Source: Ciona savignyi (lineage: Eukaryota > Chordata > Ascidiacea > Phlebobranchia > Cionidae). Taken from it: 64,000 nt of DNA. The translations under genes were made by a program, and so were the position numbers. Shown in pieces: positions 11,201 to 27,600 of the stretch (positions are counted from its first letter, which is position 1; each line of letters begins with the position of its first letter). The DNA is taken from positions 219,377 through 283,376 of the forward strand of contig CH003110.1 in assembly GCA_000149265.1 (NCBI GenBank). The letters run 5' to 3'. The notes under the pieces are model-generated. The model did not search any database. It was given only the letters and a program-made list of their open reading frames with translations, and had not been told where the DNA came from.

Positions 11201-12623
11201 AACAAGACATAGATGGCCAGAGGGCAGCCGTAATAACAATCCTGATAAGTGAAAATTAATTTAGGCCCAACTAAAAACTTGACACACGTGCTTCATTATA
11301 TTTTCTTTGTTTTACAGCATATCAGTTCTATACTACCTCCGTAAACCATTCAACGAATTATGCCAAGGCTTTTGATTGGTGGTTCGGAATGATTGAATAC
11401 ATCACCCTCCGGATAAGCGAATGCCTTAACCCGGTCTTCTACAATCTGTCGTCGAGGTTAAGTTTACTTTTCCGCTTCTATATTACATTAGAAAGGGGAC
11501 ATTATTTTAGTTAGTTATGTCAATTTCCCACCAATTAATCTGACCTTTCAACTGAAAGGTATGTAGGGAGCCGTTGCAGCCGCTTGCCTATTGTAGTTGT
11601 AGTAGCTTATTTCTTGTAGCCCCAGATAAGCCAGGTACGACACCTGATGCGATCTGCGATTCCCTACGCGCTGTCTCGACTCTAAGAGGTGCGCTAATTA
11701 ATTAAGGTTTTCTGCGTAAATGTCTCCTGGACTTGACTACTATCTTCTGTGGTTCGTCGATCAATGCCTCAGTAGTTTTATAACATCAATTGTATTGAGC
11801 AATTGAAGCGATTAACTTAGTGCCAGTTACGATATAGATTCCAGATAAAATTCTCAGTATCGTCACATACAAGATGTTTCTTAATGCGTTTAGAGCTCTC
11901 TTTTTATGAGCCAAAGTAAAATAAACTTATATAGCCAAAGTATTCGACAGCTGCGGTAATAATACTTCAGTGGTGACGCAATGTCAGCGCAAATGTAGGC
12001 TGCGGCGATCATAAATCTTATGTTTACACATGAGGTCGCTAAAGGTATATGGTTCGAAATTGGTCACTTGCTGGTTGGTTGTGTCCTTGGGCAAGGCACT
12101 TAACGGACATTTTCTAAACCCAGCGAATTAATGGGTGCAACTAAATTGAATGAATGTCTCAATCATATTTAATACACTGCAATAGCTCCCGGTAATCCGA
12201 CGGTGGGCGCGAGGTGATCAGGCGATGGCACGTGTGTAAACCACCTAGTGTTCCCATTCCCTAAGATAGCCATGAATTTCATGTCAAGTTTTATACGATA
12301 GCGACCTCTGTCCAGTTTTTGTTTAACCCGTTAATTTATTGGGTCAAGTAAAAATCCGCCAACCTTGCTACGTGACCCAACAAGCTATCCGCTTGTTTTG
12401 ATTCAGCCACCATTCGCACCTTTCGGCTGACTGTAACCCGCTACTTGTTGAGCTAACAATATTTCTTACCTGCAGTAAAATGCGGAAAGAGACAATCCGA
12501 CTGATCAAATCTTTCTGGAGAGCTCTACTGTCACCATGCTTTCCAGAGTTGGTTATGCAAAGCACCAGACCGCCAGTCACTGGCCATGCAACCAATACAT
12601 TACCAGCAACCGGCGAACTGTGA
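5230..12623 (+). CDS. class A (rhodopsin-like) G-protein-coupled receptor, orphan, 383 aa
   Basis: Seven-helix plasma-membrane receptor. Nine exons keep frame throughout: 5230-5303, 6313-6441, 7450-7579, 7944-8072, 8884-9023, 9671-9807, 10272-10397, 11318-11456, 12476-12623. The N-terminus carries two N-glycosylation sequons (NTT, NVS). Family landmarks: N54 in TM1 (GLTANAI), D82 in TM2 (LCVSDFLSAL), C110 at the top of TM3, R135 exactly 25 residues later, W161 in TM4, C195 in loop 2, P220 in TM5, GYLP in TM6, NPVFY in TM7. Departures from consensus: the DRY position reads LRF, and the TM6 CWLP reads GYLP. Ligand and subfamily are not recognisable. The start was chosen as the first ATG in frame, with a 3'-splice-like signal just upstream. 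The exon 5 donor (TG/gttggt) is the weakest junction. A SINE ends three bases before the exon 7 acceptor. Confidence 0.92.
5588..5706 (+). repeat. SINE-A head fragment
   Basis: Plus-orientation copy of the tRNA-like head and start of the body (ggtgggttagtgc ... cttgggcaaggcactta), abutting an opposite-strand copy. Confidence 0.7.
5741..6030 (-). repeat. SINE-A, near full length
   Basis: tRNA-derived SINE in intron 1 of the GPCR. The tail (taggatagga) is at the left, the body contains ccttgcccaaggacacaacc, and the tRNA-like head (ggcgacgcatttaaccgcta) is at the right. This copy serves as a reference for the family. Confidence 0.9.
6470..6560 (+). repeat. relic copy of GPCR exon 5 end inside intron 2
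   Basis: ctaaaatggccggcgtgtac and what follows match the end of exon 5 and the start of intron 5 (from 8990). In the same frame it reads KWPACTLEINW against KWPACTLEIKW in the real exon, followed by a donor-like tg/gtacgc. Confidence 0.75.
7036..7430 (+). repeat. direct duplication of about 200 bp in GPCR intron 2
   Basis: Two adjacent copies (about 7036-7235 and 7247-7430) share tttagacgtrtg, gactgtcgtttt, gcttgatttatct and taccatgg. They are related to the retroposon-like repeat found at 8208, 16731 and 47880. Confidence 0.7.
8208..8400 (+). repeat. retroposon-like dispersed repeat (R3 family)
   Basis: Contains gtttagcggctacgtcaaa, then ttttagacgtgttctaacga and a ccgttttttcccg-type stretch. 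Other copies are at 15482-15724 (minus), 16731-16999 (plus) and 47880-48055 (plus). Some copies end in an ataaactaaactaa tail, as a non-LTR retroposon would; the class is inferred. Confidence 0.6.
8561..8813. mobile_element. non-autonomous hAT-like element with 8-bp target duplication
   Basis: Starts caggggtaggcaacc and ends tttgccgactcctg, which are imperfect inverted repeats of the hAT type. Flanks are ggatatac (left) and ggctatac (right), an 8-bp duplication with one change. It carries no coding sequence and lies in intron 4 of the GPCR. Confidence 0.75.
9095..9450 (-). repeat. SINE-A with internal duplication
   Basis: Minus-orientation copy in GPCR intron 5. The segment around the tail and the segment tcagattgcctcgc each occur twice. 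The tRNA-like head is near 9400-9450. Confidence 0.8.
10163..10268 (+). repeat. SINE-A, 5'-truncated, abutting GPCR exon 7
   Basis: Plus-orientation tail half (cacgtgtgttaaccccctgg ... cacggggataaacaggaatatcc shortened). The tail catcc-type repeat runs straight into the cacag acceptor ending at 10271. Confidence 0.85.
10885..10975. repeat. 45-bp direct duplication
   Basis: tcaggttatctcgtgcctac occurs twice in succession in GPCR intron 7, within degraded SINE-A body sequence. Confidence 0.7.
12044..12262 (+). repeat. SINE-A, partial
   Basis: Plus-orientation copy in GPCR intron 8 containing gtccttgggcaaggcactta and gacggtgggcgcgaggtgat. Confidence 0.85.
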
Positions 12624-12646
12624 TAATGATGTAAATTGAATGCTGA

Positions 12647-12652
12647 AATAAA
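12647..12652 (+). other. polyadenylation signal of the GPCR gene
   Basis: aataaa 24 bases after the stop codon. Confidence 0.6.
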
Positions 12653-13248
12653 TCAATTTTGTATTATTTGATATTATCAAGTCGTATGTAATAGAGTTCT
12701 GTATAATGTTTGTGAATCGATGTAAAAAAATAGTAAATGCTATAATTTTCATTTATGTTATTGTTTATATTCCGTGCTTTCCCTAAACTGGAAGTAACTT
12801 TTTTGTCTTTACCTAGAGTTCGGTAAAATGTTAAACCGCTAACCCAAACTTACAGATCGTACCCAATCGTATTAAATTTATATGAAAGTGGTGACTTTTT
12901 TATTCAATAAACGCCAAGTAAATATAAAGTTCGATATAAAACTCAATAGTAATATTTCTTAAAAACAACAAAACTTCTTATTGTCATTCAACTTTTAAAC
13001 GAAGAAAATTTACTTTGCTATGTTTCTGCATACCACTCTTTAATTAACGTTTGTGAGTGGTGAAGTAGGTTTAATTCAACTAAAGCCTTTGAGGTTAATG
13101 TATTAATTTTAAAATATTTTCATGAAAATCTAAGATTAAATTAAATGATTATTTAAGGGTACAATAATTCAGTTTACATTTTATATGGAAATACCGTAGT
13201 TCGTTCGCCACAACTTTATTTTACTGCATATTCACTGCTTACGTACAG
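12653..13248. other. intergenic, AT-rich
   Basis: Separates the GPCR from the methyltransferase gene. No repeat family or coding signal was recognised. Confidence 0.6.
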
Positions 13249-13268
13249 TATTTTTGCATGTTAAATAC

Positions 13269-17994
<4,726 letters not shown>

Positions 17995-18118
17995 AAATTT
18001 ACCAGTAATCGGGTATTATAGGAAAATCACGAAAAATAAGTCCTGAACTGTTATGGACAAACTTTTAACTCACAACAAACATCATGTAACTGTACTAGGG
18101 GACCGTTTTTAGTTCAAT

Positions 18119-18124
18119 AATAAA
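18119..18124 (+). other. polyadenylation signal of the methyltransferase gene
   Basis: aataaa 125 bases after the stop codon, within the gap between the convergent genes. Confidence 0.5.
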
Positions 18125-18421
18125 ATCACATTTTAGCAATACAAAAATTTGTACTGGCCTATTGTTCTGTACACTGTACTATTTTAATAAAATTGTTTTT
18201 AATACAAAAAAAGCTCACTATGTTTAAGCATATTGGGATTGTTTTCTTTGTATAACTACAGTGGACTTTATACCATTTTAAGAATTTGACAATTTACGCT
18301 TTAAAAAATTGAGCCACTTTTTCTAGCAGGGCTTTTTAGAATTAGTCTAATAAATGTTGGGTCTTTGTTCTTGAAGATACATCCTTTATCAAGGAGCGCG
18401 TGAAACGCATTGAAATTCTGG

Positions 18422-21400
18422 TCACCGCTCCAAAGTGGTTTGTTGTATTACTTCTTGGACGACATTCCTTAAATCTGTAATCACTTTGCGTGGATCGTTG
18501 CTTCTCATTATAGCTGAACCCGACACAATCATGTTCGCCCCTGGAGATAATTTCTTTTTGTTATGAACAAAAATGGTAGCATATGATATTTATGTTTATG
18601 TCCTAAAACCAAGGGGGTTAACACATGAGCAATCGTCAGATCACCTCGCGCCCACCGTCGGGTTACCGGAGATATTGCAATGTGTTGTGTATTAATTAAT
18701 GTAAAATAAAATGTACACAAAATGGGTTAAATAAAATAAATAAAAAGTGTGCAATAAAGTTCACTCTAACTTGTGGTCCGATTTCAAGAGAATTAGGGAC
18801 AAAAAGTCTAATGTGTATTTCTGTATTTTATAGCTAATACGCACAATATGGTATATTTTATACCCAAATGAGTTTTATAGCAATTTATAAATGTTATTTC
18901 TATGTCGGTTATTTAAATTCTTAAGATATTTTGGACACTTGCCGATTTTTTAATATTCACCCCCGATTTTTTTTCTAAAATTTGGTTGATTATTTAATTG
19001 TCTGGTTTCTACATTATTTGGTTGTGTCTTGTTATGAATAAAACGCTACACAATAAAGAATGGTAAAGGAGGAATTGGTTTTTGCCAGGAAATGTAGACC
19101 AAATATAATTAAACAGAAACTAGTTGGAAATAATTACCAGCTTCGGCGCAATGGTGGATGCAGTTCGGCCCTACACCCCCATCGACCCCGATATCCAAGG
19201 TTGGGTGAACTTTCCTTAATTCCCGTACCTGGGAAGATTTATATTGGTGTAAAAGCAATTTGTTGGCATCACTTTATAACAGTGCTCCGCAACCTTTTGA
19301 ATTAGTGACACATTTAGAAAATTACTAAATTTGATGGCACATTGTGGTCAATATTGTACAATGGAAGTGACAAGTTATATACATTAGATATTATCATAGA
19401 CACTTTATGTATAGAGTATGTAATATTATATTAACGAAGTGTCTGATTACCATAATATTCAAATTTGTAAAAACTAAAACCCTTTTTATTTGGTAAAACT
19501 GTGTTTAAAAATACTATTTTACCGCGGCACATCTAGCGTAGTCTTGCGGCACACTGGTTGCAACACACTGTTCTTACACATTAAGTGGTGTGTATTACAA
19601 TATATTAAGCTTAGCCCTCCATTTATGGATTTATAACAGTATAAACCAAATAACCAATTGGCACATTGTAAAAGCTATAGCAATTTGATTGCGGGCATGC
19701 ATTAACAAGAAATGACTTATGGGCTTCTGACCAACAAAAATATGATTGAAACATATACACACTGTAATATTCATCAAGGTGACTTATAATACCTGTCTTA
19801 CAACAGAGAATATAAATGAACCAATAATCCACTAACGGTAATAACTCCAGCAACTCTAAGCATACGATGTCTGATGTTAACCATGATAAAGCCTGGCTTC
19901 CCAGCCGCGGGAAATATAAATGAACCAATCATCGACACACTGTAATAGCTTTAAAATACCCAGTAGAACCCAAACTATTCAGACAATCCCCTTATACCAG
20001 TAAACCACTTGATTTTAATGTCAAAGTCACAACACCCGCCTTGCCCCCAGAAATAGGATAGAATGTTTATTTTATAACTGTTGATGGCAAACGCAAGGAT
20101 CGTTAACACACAGGTAACTGTCAGATTACCTTGCGCCCACCGTCTGGTTACCAAAACTATTTTAGAGTGTTGTGTATGATTGAGACGTTCTTCTAATTTA
20201 GTAAAACCCATCATTCCACTTAGAAAATGTCCGGAAAGTGCCTTGCCCAAGAACACAATTGACTAGCTAGCGACCAGTTTCGAAATTCCAACCTTTCGTT
20301 AAACAGTCGACGCACTAACCCACCAAGCTAAACGAACATAAACCCGGTACCTTCTCCATCATGGGACGCATGAAAGATTGACCGCCGAACCCCGGTTCCA
20401 CTGTCATCACCAGCGCAACGTCAGCCATCTGCGTGTAGAGAAGATCCAACAACTTGGACACAGGGGTGGCAGGTTTGATCGCGCAACCTGCCTTCATTCC
20501 TTCCATTCGGATCTGAATTTTAAGTGAAAAAAATTTCCAATGAAAAAATCTAATTTTGATAAAAAAATTAAAAAAATTGAGGTAAAATATATATATATAC
20601 ACTTTACACCAAAAAATTTGAATTTTGAATCTTAAAAATGTGATTATAAGTGGAAATAAAAGTAAATTTAGCTAAAATCTGAATTTTAAAAGTACCAATT
20701 TTTGGTTGAAACATAAAAAAATGAGCTTTCTTCTTTTTCTCATTTTAGCAACTAGACATTAGGTTTTATAGGATAGGATATTTATCCCCGTTAATGGGAA
20801 AACCAAGGAGGTTAACACACAGGCAATCATCATTACCTCGCGGCCACCATCGACTTATCCAAGCTATTGTGGTGTGTTGCGTATAATAGACATGTTCCTT
20901 CAATTTGGTAGAACCCACTAATCTGCTGGGTTCAGGCAATGTCCGTTAAGTGCCTTGCCCAAGGACACAACCGACTAGTTAGCGACTAGTTTCGCACCTT
21001 CAACCTTTCGGTTAAAAGGCGTCGTACTTAACCATCAGACCGGTCGGACATATAGCAGTTAAAGTAAAAATTGTTCTTTTCATATTAAAGCATTTGAGAT
21101 GTTATTTAATCCCATTATCAATAACACCATAATGTATAAAATTCTAGTATAATTTGATTGCAAAAAGCCAACATAAATTTTTATATCCAAAGATTTCAAA
21201 TCACCTACGTCTTTGATCAGTTGCTCTGCGTTTTCAGCGGCTTCCAAATGAAAGGTGTAGATATTCGCGCCCGATTCCGCCATCGCTTTCACCCACTGCT
21301 CTGGCTTTGAAACCATCATGTGTACTTCACATACAGGGGAATCCCCTATGCTTTTTCTGCAATTTTCAAGAAGAGGTTAGGATGGTAAAGGATGTTTGTA

Positions 21401-22972
21401 TCCGGTTAGCGGAAAAACGAAGGGAATTATCATCTGTAAATATCAAAGGGAACTATATTATTATCCCAATCTTAAAATCATGGCTGACTTTGACAAGATT
21501 TTGAGCGTGCAACAGCGAAAAATTACACATGCATTCATGGTGTTTTTTTTAAATCTTTGTAGTTCTGTTTTAGTTTTAGAGGTTTGGTGTTCCTTTCTTG
21601 TGCCTGCATTCTCTGTGATCGCATTGTTTTAAATACATGAAGACATTGCTATATATTTTGTTCAACCCGCTTAATCCACTTGGTTTAATCAGCATCTGAT
21701 AAGTGGCTTGATTAACACAGTTGATCAGAGCATCACAAGCCGAAAGGTTGTGGGATCGGGAAAAAACTAAAAGGAGGGAAAGGGGAAAGGCGGGAAACTG
21801 CACACTAAAATAAAGACTGCAGTATTAGAGTTAGTATTAAAGTTGGGGTTGGTATTAGGGTTAGTTCTGGGGTTTAGATTAGTGTTTAATGCATGGTTAG
21901 AATTACTTTTTATATTGTTAGTGAGCAGTTTCCCTCCTTCGCTCTTTCTCTCCTTTAGTGTTACCCGAAGAGCGAACCCAACCATTGGCTGTTGTTTAAA
22001 ACACATAGCCTGAACCCATTGGATTAAGTTAAAAGCAGCATCTTAAAAACCTAACTTCTCCATCATATTAAACACACGGTTGCAATTGTTCAAGAAACCC
22101 GATAAAAACCTCAAGGTTGGGAAAAATTATGAGATTAGGAAATGGGGAATGAGGGAAACTGCACACTGAAATGAAGATTGGGGCCTTGGAGTGTTACACC
22201 CAGCGTAAACTTGGGAATTTGTTTCAAAAGTTTTGACAGTCCACGGCCGGTAGGGGTTGGCATTTGGCAACAGTGTTAGGGCTGGGGTTATAGTTTGATT
22301 TCCAGTTAAGACTAGTGTTTGGACAGGGTTAGAATTAGTTAAGTTTGGTAAGCAGTTATCCTCTTTCCATCCTTTTAGATTATCCCTCAAATTAAATTGA
22401 GTAGCATTGCTAGCTAATGTGATAACGGCAAACTGCCATACATTTTTTACGGTACCTCTAAATACTACAGGAGCGCTTGGACCGCTTGGAGCGCATGGAG
22501 CGNNNNNNNNNNNNNNNNNNNNNNNNNNNNNNNNNNNNNNNNNNNNNNNNNNNNNNNNNNNNNNNNNNNNNNNNNNNNNNNNNNNNNNNNNNNNNNNNNN
22601 NNAGTGTTTGGGACAGGGTTAGAACTACTTTCCATATCAATCTAAGTGATCCAAGCGATCCAAGCGCTCCAAGCGGTCCTGTAGTATTTAGAGGCACCCC
22701 ATTTTTTAATCTACATTGATTGGTAGATAAACATGTACACATATCAGTATCTGATCCCAACGACACCATACAATTTAAAAATGGAAAGAAAATCACCTAA
22801 TACATTGCACCACTGGATGTCCGAACGTGATATTGGGTACGAAATGGCCGTCCATAACGTCAAGGTGTAGATAATCCGCCCCACATTCCAACATACGTTT
22901 GCACTCATCACCCAGACGTGCAAGATCGCTATTTAAAATCGACGGTCCTATTTTGCACTGGTAAGCACACAT
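18422..22972 (-). CDS. RPE: ribulose-phosphate 3-epimerase, 231 aa
   Basis: Interconverts ribulose-5-phosphate and xylulose-5-phosphate in the non-oxidative pentose phosphate pathway (cytosol). Five exons, 22972-22797, 21356-21209, 20512-20351, 19228-19138 and 18540-18422, keep frame and give 231 aa (human enzyme 228). The TIM-barrel landmarks are all present: [85 protein letters not shown] and [11 protein letters not shown]. The four metal/catalytic ligands H36, D38, H71 and D178 are conserved. The stretch before H71 ([10 protein letters not shown]) differs from the usual FFDMHMMV. The start [11 protein letters not shown] aligns with the family start; an earlier in-frame ATG exists at 23005. 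Introns hold SINEs, MITEs and the N gap. Confidence 0.95.
18566..18690 (-). repeat. SINE-A, truncated
   Basis: Tail-half copy in the last epimerase intron (ccaagggggttaacacatga, gcccaccgtcgggttaccgg). Confidence 0.8.
19280..19570. mobile_element. hAT-like non-autonomous element
   Basis: Left end cagtgctccgcaacctttt and right end ggttgcaacacactg are imperfect inverted repeats. No convincing target duplication was seen. Confidence 0.45.
20044..20330 (-). repeat. SINE-A, near full length
   Basis: Minus-orientation copy in epimerase intron 3, from the tail-side body to the tRNA-like head (cgacgcactaacccaccaag). Confidence 0.85.
20770..21050 (-). repeat. SINE-A, near full length
   Basis: Minus-orientation copy in epimerase intron 2 with tail ataggataggatatttatcc and head near 21030. 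Confidence 0.88.
21767..21960. mobile_element. MITE with purine-rich inverted ends
   Basis: Begins ctaaaaggagggaaagggga and ends with its approximate inverse (ctctttctctcctttag), each followed inward by gggaaactgc. The interior is a degenerate ggttagg-like run. A related, more diverged copy spans about 22120-22390. Confidence 0.65.
22120..22390. mobile_element. diverged relative of the purine-ended MITE
   Basis: Shares gagggaaactgcacactgaa at the left and gcagttatcctctttccatc at the right with the element at 21767. Confidence 0.5.
22451..22698. mobile_element. ggtacc-ended MITE, interrupted by the assembly gap
   Basis: Ends ggtacctctaaatactacag and ctgtagtatttagaggcacc. The centre is replaced by 100 N. 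Confidence 0.8.
22503..22602. other. assembly gap (100 N)
   Basis: Exactly 100 N, the usual placeholder for a gap of unknown length; the true length may differ. Confidence 1.
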
Positions 22973-22988
22973 TTTTGCAGTATTATGG

Positions 22989-24288
22989 CTACCAAACAAA
23001 ACCAACGCTATCCCGAATTTCTATGAGTTAACATACGGAAAATTAAACCACGGAAAATTGTCATTAAAATACGGAAATATTGTACATTTACATTGTAGCA
23101 ATGGAGGAAGGGAATACGTAAATTATGAAATAAGGAAATGCAGTAAACAACGAAATATGTGGAATACCAAAACTCTTAAAAATGTAGAAAACACGAAAAT
23201 TGTAGCTAGGACGGAACATGTGGATTTATTGTTTTAAAATTATATATTACATATAGGAGAAGACATTCTTGTCTTATTCCGTTGAAAAGGAAACGTGGGA
23301 GAGGTATAACACGGACAATTAACTCGTGAAAGAGTAAGGGGCGTTATTATACCGGTCATATTACCTCGCGCTCACCGGTTACCACATTGCAGTTTGTTAT
23401 AGGCATGATTAAAACGTTCCTTCACATAATGTTGGACCCAATATTTCATTGGGTTTAGAACTTTAGACAATGTTCGCTGGGGCGAATACCCAATTCTATT
23501 CGACTGGACATATAAACAGGATGTTTATCAGGGTAATAAAACCACGTGATGTCATATTGATTAAAAGTTTTTAATCGAAATGAGGTTAATTGGATTTTGC
23601 CAGTTCAGTTGATAGGAGCGTCAGCGGTCTGCAGCCTGCCTAAAATTTGATTAATTGAAGCCAGCCACTGGCTGTTCCATCTGTAGTCAAGCTTGGCTAA
23701 CCACTCGAGCCTAAACCAAAAATTGTGGTTTACTCTTGGCCTAATCGGTGAGGTAAGGTAACCCAACGGTGGAAACAATATGACCTGTTGATTGCCGATT
23801 TGGCAACGACACAACAACCTCTGCGATTTTCATTCCATAGATTAACAATGATTAAAAATTCTCGTGGTATAAATGATTTTGATGGGTAAAATGCTGAAAA
23901 CAGGCGCCTAAGCCTGAAATAGGTAATTTACCTTAAATCATAACTGAACATCCAATTTGCACAGAAGTTAATATTTTTTAATTTCAAATTCAACAAACCA
24001 CACTTCTCACTAGTATAAATGTATGTTTTAACTTTTATTTTTCTCAACAGTTCGTACCAAAAAATAGAAAACGAAACCTCTCACAGTAAATTGTATAGAC
24101 AAAATATACGCAAGGCATACATACATGCTATTGACATGCAATCACATGTTTATGCAAGAACGATTATCAATTTTTAATCCAGTAGGCTACTACATAAAAC
24201 AAGTGCACTTATATAGCCAAAATTTAATTAAGAACGCAGTGTAGTGTTGATTAATTGTTTTTAAAAAGTAACACAAGGCGGGTTTCTT
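22989..24288. other. intergenic between the epimerase and LC3C genes
   Basis: Contains a diverged SINE-A at about 23250-23480. The rest is AT-rich without recognisable genes. An open frame at 23605-23817 (minus) has no recognisable motif. Confidence 0.55.
23250..23480 (-). repeat. SINE-A, diverged
   Basis: Weak copy recognisable from ccggtcatattacctcgcgc and the following body sequence. Confidence 0.55.
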
Positions 24289-24294
24289 TTTATT
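24289..24294 (-). other. possible polyadenylation signal of the LC3C gene
   Basis: aataaa on the minus strand about 390 bases after the stop codon. Other weaker signals may be used. Confidence 0.3.
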
Positions 24295-24679
24295 GAAAGC
24301 TAAAGCTCAAATTAATATCAAAATTATCTTAATTTAGGACGGAAAAGCGAACAAAGTTTTTATGAGAATTTAGAAACTCACCAATTTAGCAAAGGAGGCT
24401 TTGGTTTTTTCTTATATTAGTCTTGTGAGAAGTTAGTTCTTGTGATAAATTATAAATTAAATTATCACCACAAGTTTTAAGTGTGCAAGAATGAAGTTGG
24501 TGGGCTGGTTAATAAGGTCGTTTTTACATTTATCAAGTCACTAATCAGTTTTTTTCAGTCTTACGAATATCAGCTTTAAAATACGACTGTCTTGCACGCG
24601 TAAATGAAACAGCTCGATTTACACTCGTTTTACATATCACAGCAAAACCGTTCGATACGTTGCTGAACAAAAGAGGTCA

Positions 24680-27600
24680 TCAACCAAACATTTCTTGCGA
24701 CGCGTAGGTCATATAAAGAAATCCGTCTTCGTCCAAATTGTCGTTGTATATTTCGGCCATTGTAAGAGCCATGCCTGGCATATGACGCTTATCGACTGTG
24801 AGGTAAACTGCTTGGGATGATCCAACAGACATTCGGTTCCTGTAGAATAGGATAGGATATTCATATTTATCCCCGTGAATGGGAAAACCAAGGGGTTATC
24901 ACACGGGCAATCGTCAGATCACCTCGCGCCCATCGTCGGGATACTGGAGCTATTGCAGTGTGTTGCATATGATAGACACGTTCCTTCAGTTTGGTAGAAC
25001 CCATTATTCCGCTGGGTTCAGGCAAAGTCCGTAAAGTGCCTTGCCCAACGACACAACCGACTAGCTAGCGACCAGTTTCGCACCTGCAACCTTTCGATTG
25101 AAAGGCGACGCACTAAACCGCTAGACCAACGGGCTGTAAAAGTGATACGTTTGTGTTCTTGCATGGAAAAGCTCAAACAGGTGAATGGATAGGATATTCA
25201 TGTTTATCCTCGTGAATGGGAAACCCCAACGGAAGGGCAATCGTCAGATTACCTCATGCCCACCGTCGTGTTACCGGAGCTATTGAAGTTTGTTTGTATG
25301 ATTTAGACGTTCCTCTAATATGGTAAAACCCACTATTTCACTTGATTCAGGCATTGAATTAAACAAAAACTAAAGCATACCAATGTCTCAATTAAAATAG
25401 CAAGGTCTATGTAGAACAGCAATGTTTGTTTTAGGCATGTTGCAACCTGAACTTGACTTCAGGCAGAAAGTATTCTGACGTTTAGAAATATTTCAACGCC
25501 GTTTGGGTCTTACTAACTCCCGACTTGAATGCGAGCATGCTACCCACAGCTACACCAGTTCCCCAGACGGTGAGAGACAGCTACCCTATAGCAGCTATAT
25601 AGCTATTTGGCAACTAACCAGTCCCATCATCTTCATTGTTGTCGTGGTTGTCTTTTGAGCAGGGCTAACCCACTGGATTATTTGGGTTGCACATATATTA
25701 CCAAGTAATGTAGATATGTTTTTAAGTGAAGATTACAATAATATCGCATGATACTACTATTAATTAAACCAATCATTTTTACTTAATCTGTTGCTTCACA
25801 GCCAGTTTATTTTATAGAACCTTCTTAATAATTTCATATTTGTATTAATCAGATAACGATAGCTGTGCCCCAGTTAGTTAAAAATACCTTATTATGGTCG
25901 CGAATTGGCTCATCGTCATTTCCTGTGGTACTAAATACTTGGTTTTATCTAAAAAGGGAAGGTAGCGTTCCTTTTTGTAGCGCTCAACGATTATCTGGTG
26001 ATAATGCAGAACGTTAGAGAATACCTGTGTTTAGGATAGGATAGGATATTCATATTTATCCCCGTGAATGGGAAAACCAAGGGGGTTATCACACGGGCAA
26101 TCGTCAGATCACCTCGCGCCCATCGTCGGGTTACTGGAGCTATTGCAGTGTGTTGTGTATGACAGACACGTTCCTTCAATTTGGTAGAACCCTTTAATCC
26201 GCTGTGTTTCTTTGTTGTGTGTGAAACAAGACTTTTTAGAAAGTGCAGAATAATCCTCATATAATACTGCCTTGTGCAATATAAACACTAATAATTTAGT
26301 TGCCCCACGAACAGCCCATATACAAACAGTACCCATTATTTCATTGTAAAAAATATCCGGATTAGATAGAGCAGTGGATTTAAACCGTGAGATGCTGAGA
26401 TCGCATCTCTGGCTAGCTACACGATCGTGACCTTAGCATTGGATCTGGGGTTTATCAAAATAAAGCGCAAAAAACTGTCTTAACCATATATATAGTGCAC
26501 TGTTAGAGATTTTCCTAGTTCAGTGTTTTCATAATTGATTGCTGTGCAGTCACAAACTATAATAATGGTGGGATAAAACCCTTGTAAATTTCTGGGGTAG
26601 TTAGATGGATGGCGAAATGTGGCGTATAATTGGAACCGTACTGCAAATACGCACTGCGGTTGCTAAAGTGTGATACGGTGGGAATATAGTAAATTAAGGT
26701 TTATTCCCGACAGAAAAATAGGCATGAAAATGGGGGGTTTGGGAGGTGATATTACATAATGGTCGGATAACATTCTGTCCCCAGTCCGGTAAACGCTAGC
26801 TCTTGTACTTTCATATAGAAAAAAAAATCGAGCTATGTTTCGAACCCATAATGGACCATCACTATAACCATTTTGTATATAAATCCGTCGCGTTAACCAT
26901 GCGGCCACTTTACGTTTCGTTTCAGTTTAAATCATTTATTTAAGAGTTTAGGCACCACCACCACCCACTGAAACTTTTACCGTAAAAGGAGCATACCGGT
27001 ATTTTCGTGGGAAACTTCTCTCGTATAGCCATCACTTCTTCTCTGCGTGTGGCTGCAAAAAGAATGGTATGAGTTTGGTACCTCTAAATGCTACAGGACC
27101 GCTTGGACCGCTTGGATCGCATGGAGCGCTTGAATCGCTTGGATCGCTTACTATACTTCGTAATTACAAAAGCCATGATATTAATGTTAGGGTTGGGATT
27201 AAAGTTAGTTCTGGTGTTGAGATTAGTGTTTGGAAGGGTTAGAATCTAAGTGATCCAAACGATCCTGTAGTATTTAGAGGTACCCGATAGAGTTAGGCTA
27301 CGAATTTATAAGTGTAGGACAATACCAGTGTTTATAATATGGGTGATTGTATCGTCGACTCGTGTTGGCAGTAGTTTGACGTTGTTGCACAGTAAAACTA
27401 TGTCCATCTTATTAGGATTATCAGGTTTACACTAATCTGCGGGACAGCGGGGCGGGACAACACTCTTTTGCGGAACAATAAGTCTTGTAAAAACACACTA
27501 TTTTGCGGTACAGTGCAAGGGGGCGTAGGTTTTTTTAGGTCAATGAGCGGGACGGAAAATGGGACGGGTTATATCATGATATACGCTTACGCCGTCCCGC

